Shown here piece after piece: positions 1-9,572 of a DNA stretch of 35,903 nt. The stretch spans positions 1 through 35,903 of the forward strand of contig JBBBWG010001081.1 in assembly GCA_037176905.1 (NCBI GenBank). The letters run 5' to 3'. Source of the stretch: Azolla pinnata. Lineage: Eukaryota; Streptophyta; Polypodiopsida; Salviniales; Salviniaceae. The notes below the pieces were generated by a model. It was not told the origin of the DNA. It saw nothing but the letters and a program-made list of their open reading frames with translations, and searched no databases. The stretch's first letter is position 1, and the number at the start of each line of letters is the position of its first letter. Position numbers and translations under genes: made by a program.

Positions 1-90
1 CATGCATGCCATTTGGCGAGCATGCATAACTCGGTAATTTCTCTCAACTAAGTACAAGTTAAATATCTTTCTTATATTATTATGTATAAG

Positions 91-160
91 GTTATGGCTT
101 AGTGGTTAAGAGCTTAGAGTCTTGATGTTGATGCCTCGGGTTTGAATCTTTCGTACACCA
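91..160 (+). repeat. tRNA-like / SINE-head-like sequence
   Basis: A Pol III box A-like stretch (TGGCTTAGTGG, 95-105) is followed 34 bp later by a box B-like stretch (GGTTTGAATCT, 139-149), and the block ends in ACCA. The spacing is that of a tRNA gene, but the expected T-stem does not pair well, so this is a degenerate tRNA or a tRNA-derived SINE head rather than a working tRNA gene. It lies beside an LTR-like fragment, so a relic of a retroelement primer site is another reading. Confidence 0.35.
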
Positions 161-194
161 TTTAAGGTTATGACAATAACTTGAAGTGTAGATC

Positions 195-600
195 TATTTA
201 ACACATTGATGTATTCTCATTTTATGTTCTATCTTAACATTTATCTTTATCACATGAATAGTTCGTAGAGTTAAATGTTTTATGATAGAACAATATGAAG
301 TACTATGACAATGGAAAAGGATGTCACTGATAGATACAAAAGAGTAGACAGAGCTAGGCCAGAGCAGAGGAGATGACTGGAAAGAAAATAAAAGAGCTGA
401 ATATCGATTCCATACTTGGTTATATTCACCTTGATTGGGATCAAGGTGAACCTCTGTATTTATACAGATCCAGGACTCCTGCATGCAAGTTGAGGGGTCC
501 TGCATGCAAGTTGAAGATAAACGCAAAAGCTTCTAGAAAGTTCCCCAACTTTCTGGAACATCAGAAAGAGATATTACATGTATATGTGTATTGCTAATAT
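195..600 (-). repeat. LTR-like fragment (minus orientation)
   Basis: Read on the minus strand, this stretch has a TATAAATA box (457-464), then a perfect 11-bp hairpin, then a pyrimidine-rich run that includes the block at 318-372. That block recurs on the plus strand at 25761-25812, so the sequence is repetitive. The layout (TATA box, short repeats, downstream leader) is that of an LTR. It sits just beyond the 3' end of the minus-strand Ty3/gypsy remnant and could be its 3' LTR, but I found no matching 5' LTR in the window. A 22-bp tandem pair around the core TGCATGCAAGTTGA lies at about 472-515. ORFs on both strands here look accidental. Confidence 0.4.
425..450. repeat. perfect 11-bp inverted repeat with 4-bp loop
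   Basis: TTCACCTTGAT at 425-435 is followed by TGGG and then by its exact reverse complement at 440-450. It lies about 7 bp from the TATA-like box of the LTR-like fragment. On the minus strand it would fall near the start of the LTR transcript. Confidence 0.8.
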
Positions 601-914
601 CATGAATTCATGTTTTCATCAATCGATTAGAATAATTGGTTCTCTAGACAAGGTCGTGAGTTCGAAACTTGTCTATATGACATTATCCTCCGCCTTCAAG
701 ACCGCCCTCCAAAATACGACTATGGCCTTGATTTTTGTGGATAACATTAATGAAAGGCACAAACGAGATACGGGGCATGTTTGAGATGGAGTGTTGGCTC
801 TCATGTCACTTTCAAGATAGGGTACCTTATCCAAACGACAAGGTATTATAACTTGCGATGAAAGAGATGAAAGTCAAGAATTTGGTCGACCTCGTATTAG
901 TCGTCGGTCGAGAG
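601..914. other. no gene seen
   Basis: There is no coding frame of substance. A box B-like GAGTTCGAAAC motif occurs at about 658-668, but no clear box A accompanies it, so it is not called as a tRNA or SINE. The stretch separates the LTR-like fragment from the end of the gypsy integrase. Confidence 0.4.
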
Positions 915-1910
915 CTAGATGGGTAGTGGAGGAGAAGGGTGCCGATCGAAAATAGTAGAGAGATAATGAGGTTCAAGAAGGGAGACATGAAATACATTAT
1001 GAATACGGAAGTGAGATGGTAGCTCTAAGGGGACAGTCATGGGCCCTATTTTCTTAATGACTCGAAAAGGGCGTAACTTCTTGTAATCGAGCTTCAAACA
1101 AGGACGAATTGTGACAATATTACGACGGCGAGGCCAAATGAAGTCACTTACCTCGAATCGTGGGGTATCTGAGCGAAGACGGTCTGCTTGCATCTTGTAT
1201 TGTAGCGTTCGCTAGCGACGGTAAGCTCTAAGGAAAGGTCGCGATGTACATCCTCCAAGAGACATGCCCAGTCCTTCGTAGAAGAATTGACATAATAAGA
1301 GGGAAGAGAAATGTTGAAATGGAGGTGGAGATCATAGTTCGCAAAAAATGGAGTAACACCCGTATACGTATGCAAAGAGTTGTAAGCGAACACGAAAAGT
1401 GGGAGAAGGTCAACCCAGTCATCTTGTTGGTAGCTAAGAGAGCATCACAAGTATTGTTCCAGGATTTGGTTAACCCGCTCTCCGTTTGTCCATCAGTTTT
1501 GGGATGATAAGCTAAAGAAAAATTAACAGTACAACCGAAAATTTGTGGGAAGTGCTGCCAGAAATGAGAAATAAATTGTGGTCTTTGCTTAGAAGTGATA
1601 TCGTCCAGGAGTCCATATAGTCAAACATTTTTAAAGAACAAATAAGTTGTCTTCTCTCTAGAAATGGTTTTGGCACAAGGAATGAAATGGGTCGGTCATC
1701 TTGGTGAAGCAATTGACCATGAAGAACACTGAGTCGTAGCCACCAATAACGAGAAGATCAGTGATGAAATCTAAAGAGAGATCAGAGACGCCCAAGGCCG
1801 GTTGAAGGATGCCATATGGTCGATGATGAATTACCTTGGAGAGAGCACACGTGTCGTAAGACTTGACGAACTCTTTGACCGATTTCCATGGTTGTGGCCA
1901 CAAATACTTG
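915..1910 (-). pseudogene. gypsy integrase remnant
   Basis: The N-terminal part (1903-1658) has the end of the zinc-binding domain (CALSKVIHHRPYGILQP) followed by the start of the catalytic core. The core reads LSLDFITDL, in a frame broken soon after. Later core sequence (AYNSLHTYTGVTPF) lies at 1390-1345. The C-terminal domain (1193-915) carries the gypsy GPY/F-like region and the typical HNVFHVSLLEP stretch. A chromodomain would be expected next but is not seen before the sequence changes at about 915. Confidence 0.85.
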
Positions 1911-2329
1911 CGAGAGACTAACTCTAAGGTTTTCGTAACCCCAAAATGATCGGCCAGCAGATCATCGTGACACGCTTAGAGCACCTTGGTTTGAAATAGC
2001 TCATCGGGGACATACAAAAGATTATTTCGAAACAAAAGGTTATCCCGAAATGTAAAATGACTTAAATCTGCCCTTTTGGGTTCATGGGAGGGGTTTGCGA
2101 TACTTGCCTTAACCTCTATCGCGAATTTATTAGTCATAGTGGCTTCTGCTATTTGTTGGAGCAAAGAGTCATCCCGGAGCAAGCAAGTTGCGAAGTTATG
2201 AAATTGGTTAGGCTTTAACAAACTCTAGGATTGCTAGATATAGGCTTCATCTTCCGAGTACCTAGTATATTAAACAACAAGATGACATTAAAGTTAACTA
2301 TCCAATTCTAAAGATCCTACTAATCCAAC

Positions 2330-3260
2330 TCAGATCGGCGAGACAAGACATCGACCTTCGTGTGTTGCACGCCAGGTTGAAAGATTATCTTGAAATCGTA
2401 ATCTTAGTCTGCCAAGAAGGTTGACTAACACGTGTGTCTGCGATTTAAAGTTCATATGAAGAGAAGTAGATGAGATTTTTGTGATTTGTAACCACTTGGA
2501 TACGGTGTTGTGCCCTAGCCAAATAGGACCTCCATTCTTCGAAAGCAGCAATGATAGCGAGAAGCTCATTGTCATAGATGGGATAATTGATTTCTGGAGC
2601 ATTGAACTTGCGTGAGTAATAAGCCACAAGGTGAAACACACCGACCTCATCTGGTTGGGAGAGGGTTGCCCTAATTTCGAAAATCGAAAGTATCCGTTTT
2701 GACGTGAAAAGGCTTAGTTGGGTTAGGATGAAGAACCGATGTTGTTGTAAAGGCTTGTTTTAGCAAGTCGAATGTCGTTTGTGCCGCTATTGTCCATTTG
2801 AATATAGCATCCTTGCGGGTAAGAGTAATTAGAGGTTGTGCAATAACTTTAAATCTTTTGATAAAGCGTCAATAAAAATTAGTGAAACTGAGAAATCACT
2901 TCTTGTACTCGAGTTGGAACGCCCCATTCTCGAATATTCTTAACCTTTTGTGTGTCCATTATGATTCAATATATTGAGATAACATACCCAAGGAACTTCA
3001 CAGAAGTATGATAAAATATTTCACACTTTTCACTTTTGACATAGAGTCCATGTTCTCGAAGGCTGACGAAAACTAACTTGACATGGTGAGTGTGGTCCTT
3101 GATATTCAAAGAGAAGAACAAGATTTCCTCAAGATAGATCATAACGAATTGATCTAAATATTCTCGAAAGATGTCAAAGGAATACTATAGGAGCATTAGT
3201 GAGGCCAAAGGAAATTACCTTATATTCGAAATGACCATAGCGTGTTTAAAAAGTGATTTT
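2330..3260 (-). pseudogene. gypsy reverse transcriptase and RNase H remnant
   Basis: The RT palm is readable at 3175-2965, with the region before the catalytic box, the box itself, and the following KCEIF and FLGYVIS-like motifs in order. The catalytic Y-x-D-D box reads Y-L-E-E (3136-3125), so polymerase activity is not expected. The thumb or connection region continues at about 2950-2750 with frame breaks. RNase H follows at 2639-2445, with the family signature YYSRKFNAPEINYPIYDNEL and then a segment matching the usual VTDHKNL motif but reading VTNHKNL. Confidence 0.88.
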
Positions 3261-3540
3261 CCATTAATCTCTAGGTTTGATCCCCACCAAATTGTTTGAA
3301 TAGGAACTGGAGTGCTTGACTCATTAGCACTATGCACGATTTCCTTCATTAAGATTGGGACATGATTATCCACCTTGGGGCTGGTTTCGACTTGAGTGGA
3401 GAGTTGAGCGTTGGAAACAAATTGGGGCTATTCTAATGTCGCAACATTAAATATTGCTTTGACACCCAAAAGTTGTGAGCTAGTTTGCGATTTAAAAGCA
3501 ATCGAGTGCTTGTACCAATTGATAATTGGGTTATATGCCT

Positions 3541-4040
3541 TCAAACAGGACAAACCAAGTATAATTGGGCGTAGTGGTGAAGTGATAATGCAGAAGTTAA
3601 GACCTCTCGGTGATCCCCGAGTTGTAAGAGGAGTGGGCCAATGGTTTCTGTAACTGCACCAAAGGAAAATATATACCCATCGATAGCTTCCACAGGTATT
3701 GGCTTGGATGGCCGGACAACCAAAAATTTGTGTTTATGAACAAACGTTTTGTCCATAAAACATGTAGTTGCCCTGAAATCGATAAGCGATAAGGACTCAA
3801 TAGAACTAGACTAGAAATGGAAGCTTACCAGGAAGGAAAAATCATCTACAGATGTAGTAGAACTTTTGGAGCAACATGAATTCGAGTTGTCCAACCGCAT
3901 GGCTCCAACTATAGTTGGACACCTTTGTTTTTCCAATTGTTGGGCCGTCTAATTGTAGAGAATTGTCGCCAACCATTTTTTCTTGGGCAAAAACGAATTA
4001 GATGGGTGGAAGCACCACAATATAAACACATGTCATTGGT
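3541..4040 (-). pseudogene. gypsy Gag zinc knuckle and protease remnant
   Basis: The Gag end keeps an intact CX2CX4HX4C knuckle (CLYCGASTHLIRFC, 3987-4028), the nucleic-acid-binding motif of retroelement nucleocapsids. The protease segment follows at 3800-3541 and includes the family-like stretch VVRPSKPIPVEAIDG. At the catalytic triplet, where D-S/T-G is expected, the sequence reads D-F-R (codons 3780-3772), so protease activity is not expected. The two parts are separated by frame breaks. Confidence 0.85.
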
Positions 4041-4080
4041 TCGTTGAAACCTTCATTCAACCTCGGTGAGTAGGGCTCGA

Positions 4081-4213
4081 CGCATTGACCTGCCCTGCGT
4101 TCCTGGACAGCACACGGAAGGTCGATGCCATGTGTGGCATGCCCATGCATGGCAAGGCGCTACACATCGACCTGCCTTGCGCATCGACCTGCCTTGCGCA
4201 TCGATCTGCCCTA
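4081..4213. repeat. 17-bp short tandem repeat
   Basis: The unit CGCATCGACCTGCCTTG occurs in tandem at 4163-4179, 4180-4196 and 4197-4213, with an outlying fourth copy at 4081-4097. Units differ by one to four bases. The block marks the upstream end of readable gypsy Gag sequence. Confidence 0.85.
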
Positions 4214-5679
4214 CGTTTTAGTTGAAAATCATGGTGATCGGATTTGAGTGAAAACAAGACATTGCAGTGAAAACAAGACTAGTAACATCTTGCAAAAGTT
4301 AACTTCTTTTCTCCGGCAAGTAGTTCTTGATAAAAATCCGTACCTATGTCCCTCGGTTCTTGTAGGTCGTTTGTCATCGAGCCATCTTGGCATTCCAACA
4401 ACTTAAGTTTAGTGGCTATGTTCTTGGGTCCTTTTGCCAAAAAAAATTCTCGAGTTATTTTATCTCCAAATTGTGTCTACCGTGAGGTTGATTTATGGTA
4501 ATGAAAAGTCTCTCGAAGATCTTAGATTTGTTTACCTTCTTATGTTGCCTCTTGTAGTTTTTCATTTGTCTAGGTACAATAAGGGTGTTTTTCTTGTATT
4601 TGTTGAAGTGAAGTAATTGCATGCTTTAGAGCTTATTCTTTTGCAATATATAACTTATACCTTGCTTTTGTCACGCCTATAAAAAATGCGGACACTTCTC
4701 GAATTGCTTTTGTTACCTTAACACTTGCATTAGAGTCTGAATGCATTGCTTGATTCCAAATTCTTAATACCTAATCTTTGTATAAGTCATCCATCAAAAT
4801 CTCTTAAGAGATCTTTACACTCCAATGATTTCTTGTTGGTCCACTTACTAGTTGAAGAGTTACTGGCACATGATTTAAAAAACAATGAACTTAGGATATA
4901 TATGTCATCAAAGAAATGTGTTTTTATTGCACAAGATAAATGTGTTTATATTGCATAATAAACATAATTTTTTGTCCCACCATATGTTATTGGTCTACTT
5001 ACGAGTGCGTCCTAATTATGTGGACAAGGTTGAGTGAGTGAGTATGAAAATTGAGAAACACTAGTACTATAAAAGAATATAAAGTTCCCCCTTTGGGATA
5101 AGGGGATAATGGATCTTAAAGCTTTTTTTATCTATACATTTGTCTTTCGTGGTCTACACCTTGCTCTCCTTTATTTGTGTAAAACCCTAAGCAGGGTGAG
5201 GCCTACAATCCCTCATTAGTGGTCCTTAGGGTTGAAAGACACTTATTAAAATGTCATAAGTTCAAATATCTTAATGATAATATTGTCTATATGCTTGTGA
5301 TACTAACTCTACCACCATATTCAAACGCTCAATATTTACCAATTCAATCTTAATCAAAGATAGTCATAGAAAAACATTTGTGTCGAGTATGTCATGTGAG
5401 ACATATACCATACAAGGTACAGATGACCAACTTCTCGAGGAATCTAAACAAAGTCCAATTATAGGAGAACTTGCAATTGTTTTAAGAAGCTTGGACATAT
5501 TAAACCAAATGTTGAGCCCTTAACATAAAAAAACTTAGAAAGTTGAGCACAAGATTAACCTATACTGAGAAGGTAAATATAACTAGTTTCGTTTTCTTGT
5601 TTCTAAGCATCTTGTTTCTTTTTCTACTTTTGCTCTATTACTATATCTATTCGAGTCAACTTCAGATTCCATCTTCTCG
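4214..5679. other. AT-rich intergenic sequence, no gene recognised
   Basis: The open frames here are short and match nothing I recognise. A CTATAAAAG sequence at about 5068-5076 resembles a TATA box but no gene follows it. GTCTTGTTTTCACT occurs twice close together on the minus strand near 4250-4280. The stretch lies between two retroelement remnants and is probably decayed repeat DNA. Confidence 0.4.
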
Positions 5680-5952
5680 TCATGTCAAACTCAGCCAATC
5701 GAAGGAAAATCCAATCAAACTAGAAAAAATCATGAAAGAGTAGTATAGGAAATTGGGTGGTGAGGAAGTTTGGTACTTTTTAGCTGACATACTAGATAGA
5801 TGCTCTTGGCCAAGTGACATAAATCCTTCTAATTGCTCCATATAGATTACCCTATCAAGATTATCAATGATGGGAATGTCATTTTTACATCTGATTAGAG
5901 ACAATCTGATCGTGATTGACCTAGGTGGCATTGACAAAACCATGCCCTGCAT
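5680..5952 (-). pseudogene. Ty1/copia reverse transcriptase fragment
   Basis: The minus-strand frame contains IYMEQLEGFMSLGQEHL, matching the conserved copia RT stretch (usually IYMEQPEGF...GKEHLVCKL). After it the frame is lost; a shifted frame gives sequence resembling the next part of the domain. Only about 60 residues are convincing and no integrase, protease or LTR can be tied to it. It is an isolated dead fragment on the same strand as the gypsy remnant. Confidence 0.65.
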
Positions 5953-6480
5953 GCATGTATGTATTGCATTTGTAATGTATATTTGTTTGTAGATATCTAT
6001 CTACGTACAAGTATTATACGTGTATGAACATATGTACGTCACATGTGTGTATATATTTGGAATGCATGTTTTTCTTCCCCGAAAACATATCCTTTCATTA
6101 GTTATAAACAGTTTGCAACATATTCTTTGAGATTAGAATATAACCCTAGATTCTTCACTTGGATCACATCTGCAATTCTAGGCTCTTTGTCATTGCTGCT
6201 TCCAAATCTCATCTGATTATTTCAAACCTTGCATGCTTTCTAGATAAGCACCGTCCACTGTCAAATCAATCTTACCACAACTTCTACTGCTGCAATTGGA
6301 ACTTTCTCATACAACCTTTGACACTTAACCTTTCTACGAATTGCTATGTTGTCATGTCCGACAGAAGTATCCCAAAGTTCCATTGCATCATTGTCAGGCA
6401 CCAGATGATGATCTATGGGCAAGCTTTGAATATTTTTGTTATAAGACTCCGATAGCACTCTAGCTTCCAGAAGAAGCTAA
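5953..6480. other. intergenic, no gene recognised
   Basis: The start (5953-6060) is rich in short ATGTATG-type words, an early sign of the simple repeats that follow from about 6530. A 98-residue plus-strand ORF at 6159-6455 has no recognisable motif, and its antisense frame is also open over much of its length. Confidence 0.4.
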
Positions 6481-6529
6481 CCTCATGTTTTACATGCAAA
6501 GTTACTTATTTGGATCGGATACATACATG

Positions 6530-7055
6530 TGTGATATGAACACGCACATACATGTATTACACACATGTGAAAATGCATACGAATGTGTATATTTAGATGT
6601 ATCGGTATGTATTTGTTACGTTTGTATGTACATACAAGGCATGTATACGTAGTATGTATGTATGTATGTATGTGTGCATGTGTGTATGTATATATGTGAC
6701 CAGTGAATGTGTGTGTGCATGTACGTATGCATGTATGTATGTATGTATGTATGCATGTATGTATATGTGCATGCTTGTCTGTGTTTATGTGTGTGTGCAT
6801 TCATGTATGTATGTGTGGGTGCATGTGTGTATGTATGTATGTGTGCACATATGTGTATATGCATATATGTGAACGGTGAATGTGTGTGTATGCATGTATG
6901 TATGGTGTGTGCATGCATGCATGCATGCGTTCGTATGTATGTATGTGCGCGTGTGTGCATGTATGTATGTATGTGCCCGTGCGTAATCCATCATCATCAC
7001 ACCATGACCATGACCATCATCACCATCATCATCATCTTCTTCTTCTTCTTCTTTC
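6530..7055. repeat. imperfect (TATG)n / (TG)n block followed by (CAT)n and (TTC)n
   Basis: About 450 bp are built almost entirely from TATG, TGTG and GCATG words (6530-6985), followed by CATCAT and then TTCTTC runs (6988-7052). Both strands are open in long frames because the repeat contains no stop in some phases; those frames are not genes. The block lies about 900 bp upstream of the 546-residue gene. Confidence 0.9.
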
Positions 7056-7174
7056 TTCTGCTTCGCTTCCTTCCTTGTAGCTTCCATGGCAGGCTTCTGA
7101 AGTCTGAAGGGCTCGCGAGGCAGCGCGAAGCTAGGCCGCCATGGTTCCTCGCACCTCGTTCGCTCAGGTCGGAT

Positions 7175-7177
<3 letters not shown>

Positions 7178-7244
<67 letters not shown>
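7178..7244. repeat. (TC)n microsatellite
   Basis: A nearly pure CT/TC run of about 67 bp is interrupted once by TTTC. It probably lies in the promoter or 5' leader of the gene that starts at 7932; CT-rich leaders are common in plant genes. Confidence 0.95.
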
Positions 7245-7385
7245 GCTATCTGTCTACTTCCTGTTTTCCTTTCCTGCTGTTCGATTGTTGGTTCGTGTTT
7301 TCCTCCCGGGTTCCCTTCTCTGCTCGCCACATTCGTGAATTCTACCGTGGCTTCTTCCCTGTTTTCTCCCATTCTCAACAGCTTG

Positions 7386-7430
7386 TCTTCTTCTTCTTCT
7401 TCTTCTTCTTCTTCTTCTTCTTCTTCTTCT
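7386..7430. repeat. (TTC)n microsatellite
   Basis: A pure run of about 15 TTC units. It sits in the likely 5' leader region of the gene starting at 7932. A TAGGGTTT sequence (reverse telo-box) lies downstream at about 7507-7514, a motif frequent just after plant transcription starts. Confidence 0.95.
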
Positions 7431-7624
7431 AAAGGCACGAATCTCTTTTGCAGATCTCGTTTTTTGCTGTTTGCCTCGTGACATAGCTTCTGATCGGCAG
7501 ATTTCTAGGGTTTTCCATCCTTCTTCTCCTTTATCTTTTCTTCTGAGAAAAGAGAGGTATATTCTCGTGGACCAGGTCTGTATCCAGTATCGATGCAGAC
7601 ATTTCATACGCTGTTTTCTCTCCA

Positions 7625-7650
<26 letters not shown>
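7625..7650. repeat. (TG)n microsatellite
   Basis: About 13 TG units followed by CGCGCG. It is the last of the simple repeats crowded into the 1.4 kb upstream of the coding start at 7932. Confidence 0.95.
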
Positions 7651-7658
<8 letters not shown>

Positions 7659-7931
7659 AAAGAGAGGTTTCTATGCGATATTCTCTTTATGTAAAACGGG
7701 TAGCTCTTTCTGTTACACAGTGTAGGAGCGTGGGATTCTCCATTCTCATGCAAACACAGGTTATTTCTATGGTAGCTTCTCCGAACATTTCATTGAACCA
7801 GATATTCTTGATATATAGTAGCTTCTGAGTGTAGCGAAGAAGGAAGAAGATCACAAAGTAAGCTACAGCTGTGTGAACAACAGAGAAGAAAGAAGTACAT
7901 GTGTTCTCAGTGATCATCGGTTTCAGTATCG

Positions 7932-9572
7932 ATGGCGAATCACCTGCTCAGAAGGGGAGCACTACAGTTCCATGACACGAAAGGGATTTTCATACAAGCT
8001 TTGATTGCCTTCCTATCGAACATCCCACTGTTTATCATGTTAGGATTAGTGTCATCAATGTTTGAGGTGATGATGGAGAGGTCATCATTCCTATCAGATG
8101 TCTCTCTCTCGTCTCCTAACACATCTTTCTCCATTCATTTCGCTTTGGACCCGAAGCAGCGTGCTCTGTATAGTCCTTACAAGCCACTGAACACAACAGG
8201 ATATGGTATCATTGGCTCATGGTTCTCTCGTCGTCTGGCATCCTGGCTGTCACCTGAGCACGAAGCGGCAATTCTGGAAACTTTGGAACACAATGCAAAC
8301 GAGTTCATGCTAACAAAACAGGTCTATATTGTTAAAGATAAGGATATGCTGAATCCCCATGAGAGCAAGACCACTACAGATGTGGCCCTGGACGATCCCA
8401 CACATCCTCAAGAGAATAAGCTAGAGGAAAATGAGCATGAAGCTGATGCTTTGAATGATCTCAGCCAAGTTCCCAGTGCTGACGATAAACTCAAGAGGAG
8501 CCCGGAAGATGCATATGCTGAATCTCGCTTTATCGGTTCACAACCCGATGAGGATCAGTCTCCACTTGCTACAATTCCTCCCGAGCTTGTTGATACAAAG
8601 CATGAAGATAACGATGAGTATATTGTAGAGAGTAACGTGGACTTGGAAGAAGAACAGGATATGGATGATGAATTCCCCCGGCTCATGGTTGAGACAGTCT
8701 CCAATGTCACCAAGGTTTCGATCCAAGAAACTTTCATAGACTCCAATGAATTGACATTCTTTACTACTAAGTTGTTGGGTGGACGAGGTTTGGACCAAGG
8801 TGCGATGCCTCAAGGTGGATTGGCAATACTCCTCATGTTGTTGGCAATAGCTGTAGCTTTTGCAATATTCCTAGGAGTTGTTGGATTTCAGCATGCATTG
8901 GTTCTTGGCTCAGTAGCATATAGTGTTGTAACAACACATATGGGCAAGAGAGCTACTTTAAGACAACCGATTAAGGCAAGTTTCAAATCACACGTGGGCC
9001 GCCTTCTATGGCTAGCAGTTTTACATGCTACTCTACATGGTCTTGAGAGCATTGTTTTGATGAAGTTGATGTTCGGTGGTGTGATGGAAATGAGCAGAAT
9101 CGAGGATTTGGTTATAAGATTAGCGTCACAACCATTTGCATTCCTAGCTCCTTTTATGGATGTGGATGCTACAAGTATTGGCATGACTATACGGATCTCT
9201 GCATTTGTTGGTTTCGATTATTTGTTTGATGGGATAGTGTATTGCATCTATATCGTTGCTTGTTGGGTTACTATCATGGAGACAAACTATTGGGGCATCG
9301 GAGCTCTTTCAAGAAGCTTCAATCTGATGGAGACTATGAGATGTCAAGCCTTCACTATACGTCTTATTGAGACTGTGGTCTGTGGCAGGAGTTCACGATG
9401 GGTTTTTCAACAAGTATTTGGTCAGTCTGGTTCAGCTCTAATGATATGTACATTGCGAATTTTTTTCCTGGTTTGCTGGTTGATCTTTTATATATCTGCT
9501 CGATCATTCCGTGACCGGCCATCAAGTTTTTCATATGAGACTCTTGAGGACTTTTTAGATAGGTTCAAGTAG
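7932..9572 (+). CDS. uncharacterised plant multi-pass membrane protein, 546 aa, single exon
   Basis: An uninterrupted frame of 546 codons starts at the first ATG after a stop-rich leader. I do not recognise a named family. A hydrophobic segment lies at about residues 19-41. A long soluble region (about 50-290) is strongly acidic, with runs such as LEEEQDMDDE around 238-247. At least four more hydrophobic segments follow, at about 296-335 (probably two helices), 354-376, 428-448 and 501-523. The predicted picture is a six-helix or so protein with a large acidic loop between helices 1 and 2. The C-terminus is short and polar. That this is a real gene is supported by a degraded second copy (18711-17828) that keeps the same reading frame over long stretches. 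No function is inferred. Introns, if any, must be in the untranslated regions. Confidence 0.87.
   Translation: MANHLLRRGALQFHDTKGIFIQALIAFLSNIPLFIMLGLVSSMFEVMMERSSFLSDVSLSSPNTSFSIHFALDPKQRALYSPYKPLNTTGYGIIGSWFSRRLASWLSPEHEAAILETLEHNANEFMLTKQVYIVKDKDMLNPHESKTTTDVALDDPTHPQENKLEENEHEADALNDLSQVPSADDKLKRSPEDAYAESRFIGSQPDEDQSPLATIPPELVDTKHEDNDEYIVESNVDLEEEQDMDDEFPRLMVETVSNVTKVSIQETFIDSNELTFFTTKLLGGRGLDQGAMPQGGLAILLMLLAIAVAFAIFLGVVGFQHALVLGSVAYSVVTTHMGKRATLRQPIKASFKSHVGRLLWLAVLHATLHGLESIVLMKLMFGGVMEMSRIEDLVIRLASQPFAFLAPFMDVDATSIGMTIRISAFVGFDYLFDGIVYCIYIVACWVTIMETNYWGIGALSRSFNLMETMRCQAFTIRLIETVVCGRSSRWVFQQVFGQSGSALMICTLRIFFLVCWLIFYISARSFRDRPSSFSYETLEDFLDRFK

Larger units (their letters stand above)
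915..4050 (-). mobile_element. decayed Ty3/gypsy LTR retrotransposon (internal region)
   Basis: On the minus strand the order is Gag zinc knuckle (3987-4028), retropepsin-like protease (about 3541-3800), reverse transcriptase (about 2750-3260), RNase H (about 2445-2640), and integrase with its C-terminal domain (1910-915). This protease-RT-RNase H-integrase order is diagnostic of Ty3/gypsy; copia places integrase before RT. The reading frame is broken by many stops and frameshifts and key catalytic residues are changed, so the copy is dead. The 5' side stops at about 4050, where a 17-bp tandem repeat begins. No 5' LTR is visible. Confidence 0.92.

Noticed and set aside
658..668. Box B-like motif as a second SINE
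   Set aside because: No convincing box A lies upstream at the right distance, and there is no tail.
6483..7438. Long frames on both strands, up to 241 codons
   Set aside because: They translate simple repeats (Cys/Met/Tyr/Val, His/Thr, Glu or Arg-Glu runs) and are open only because the repeat units lack stops.
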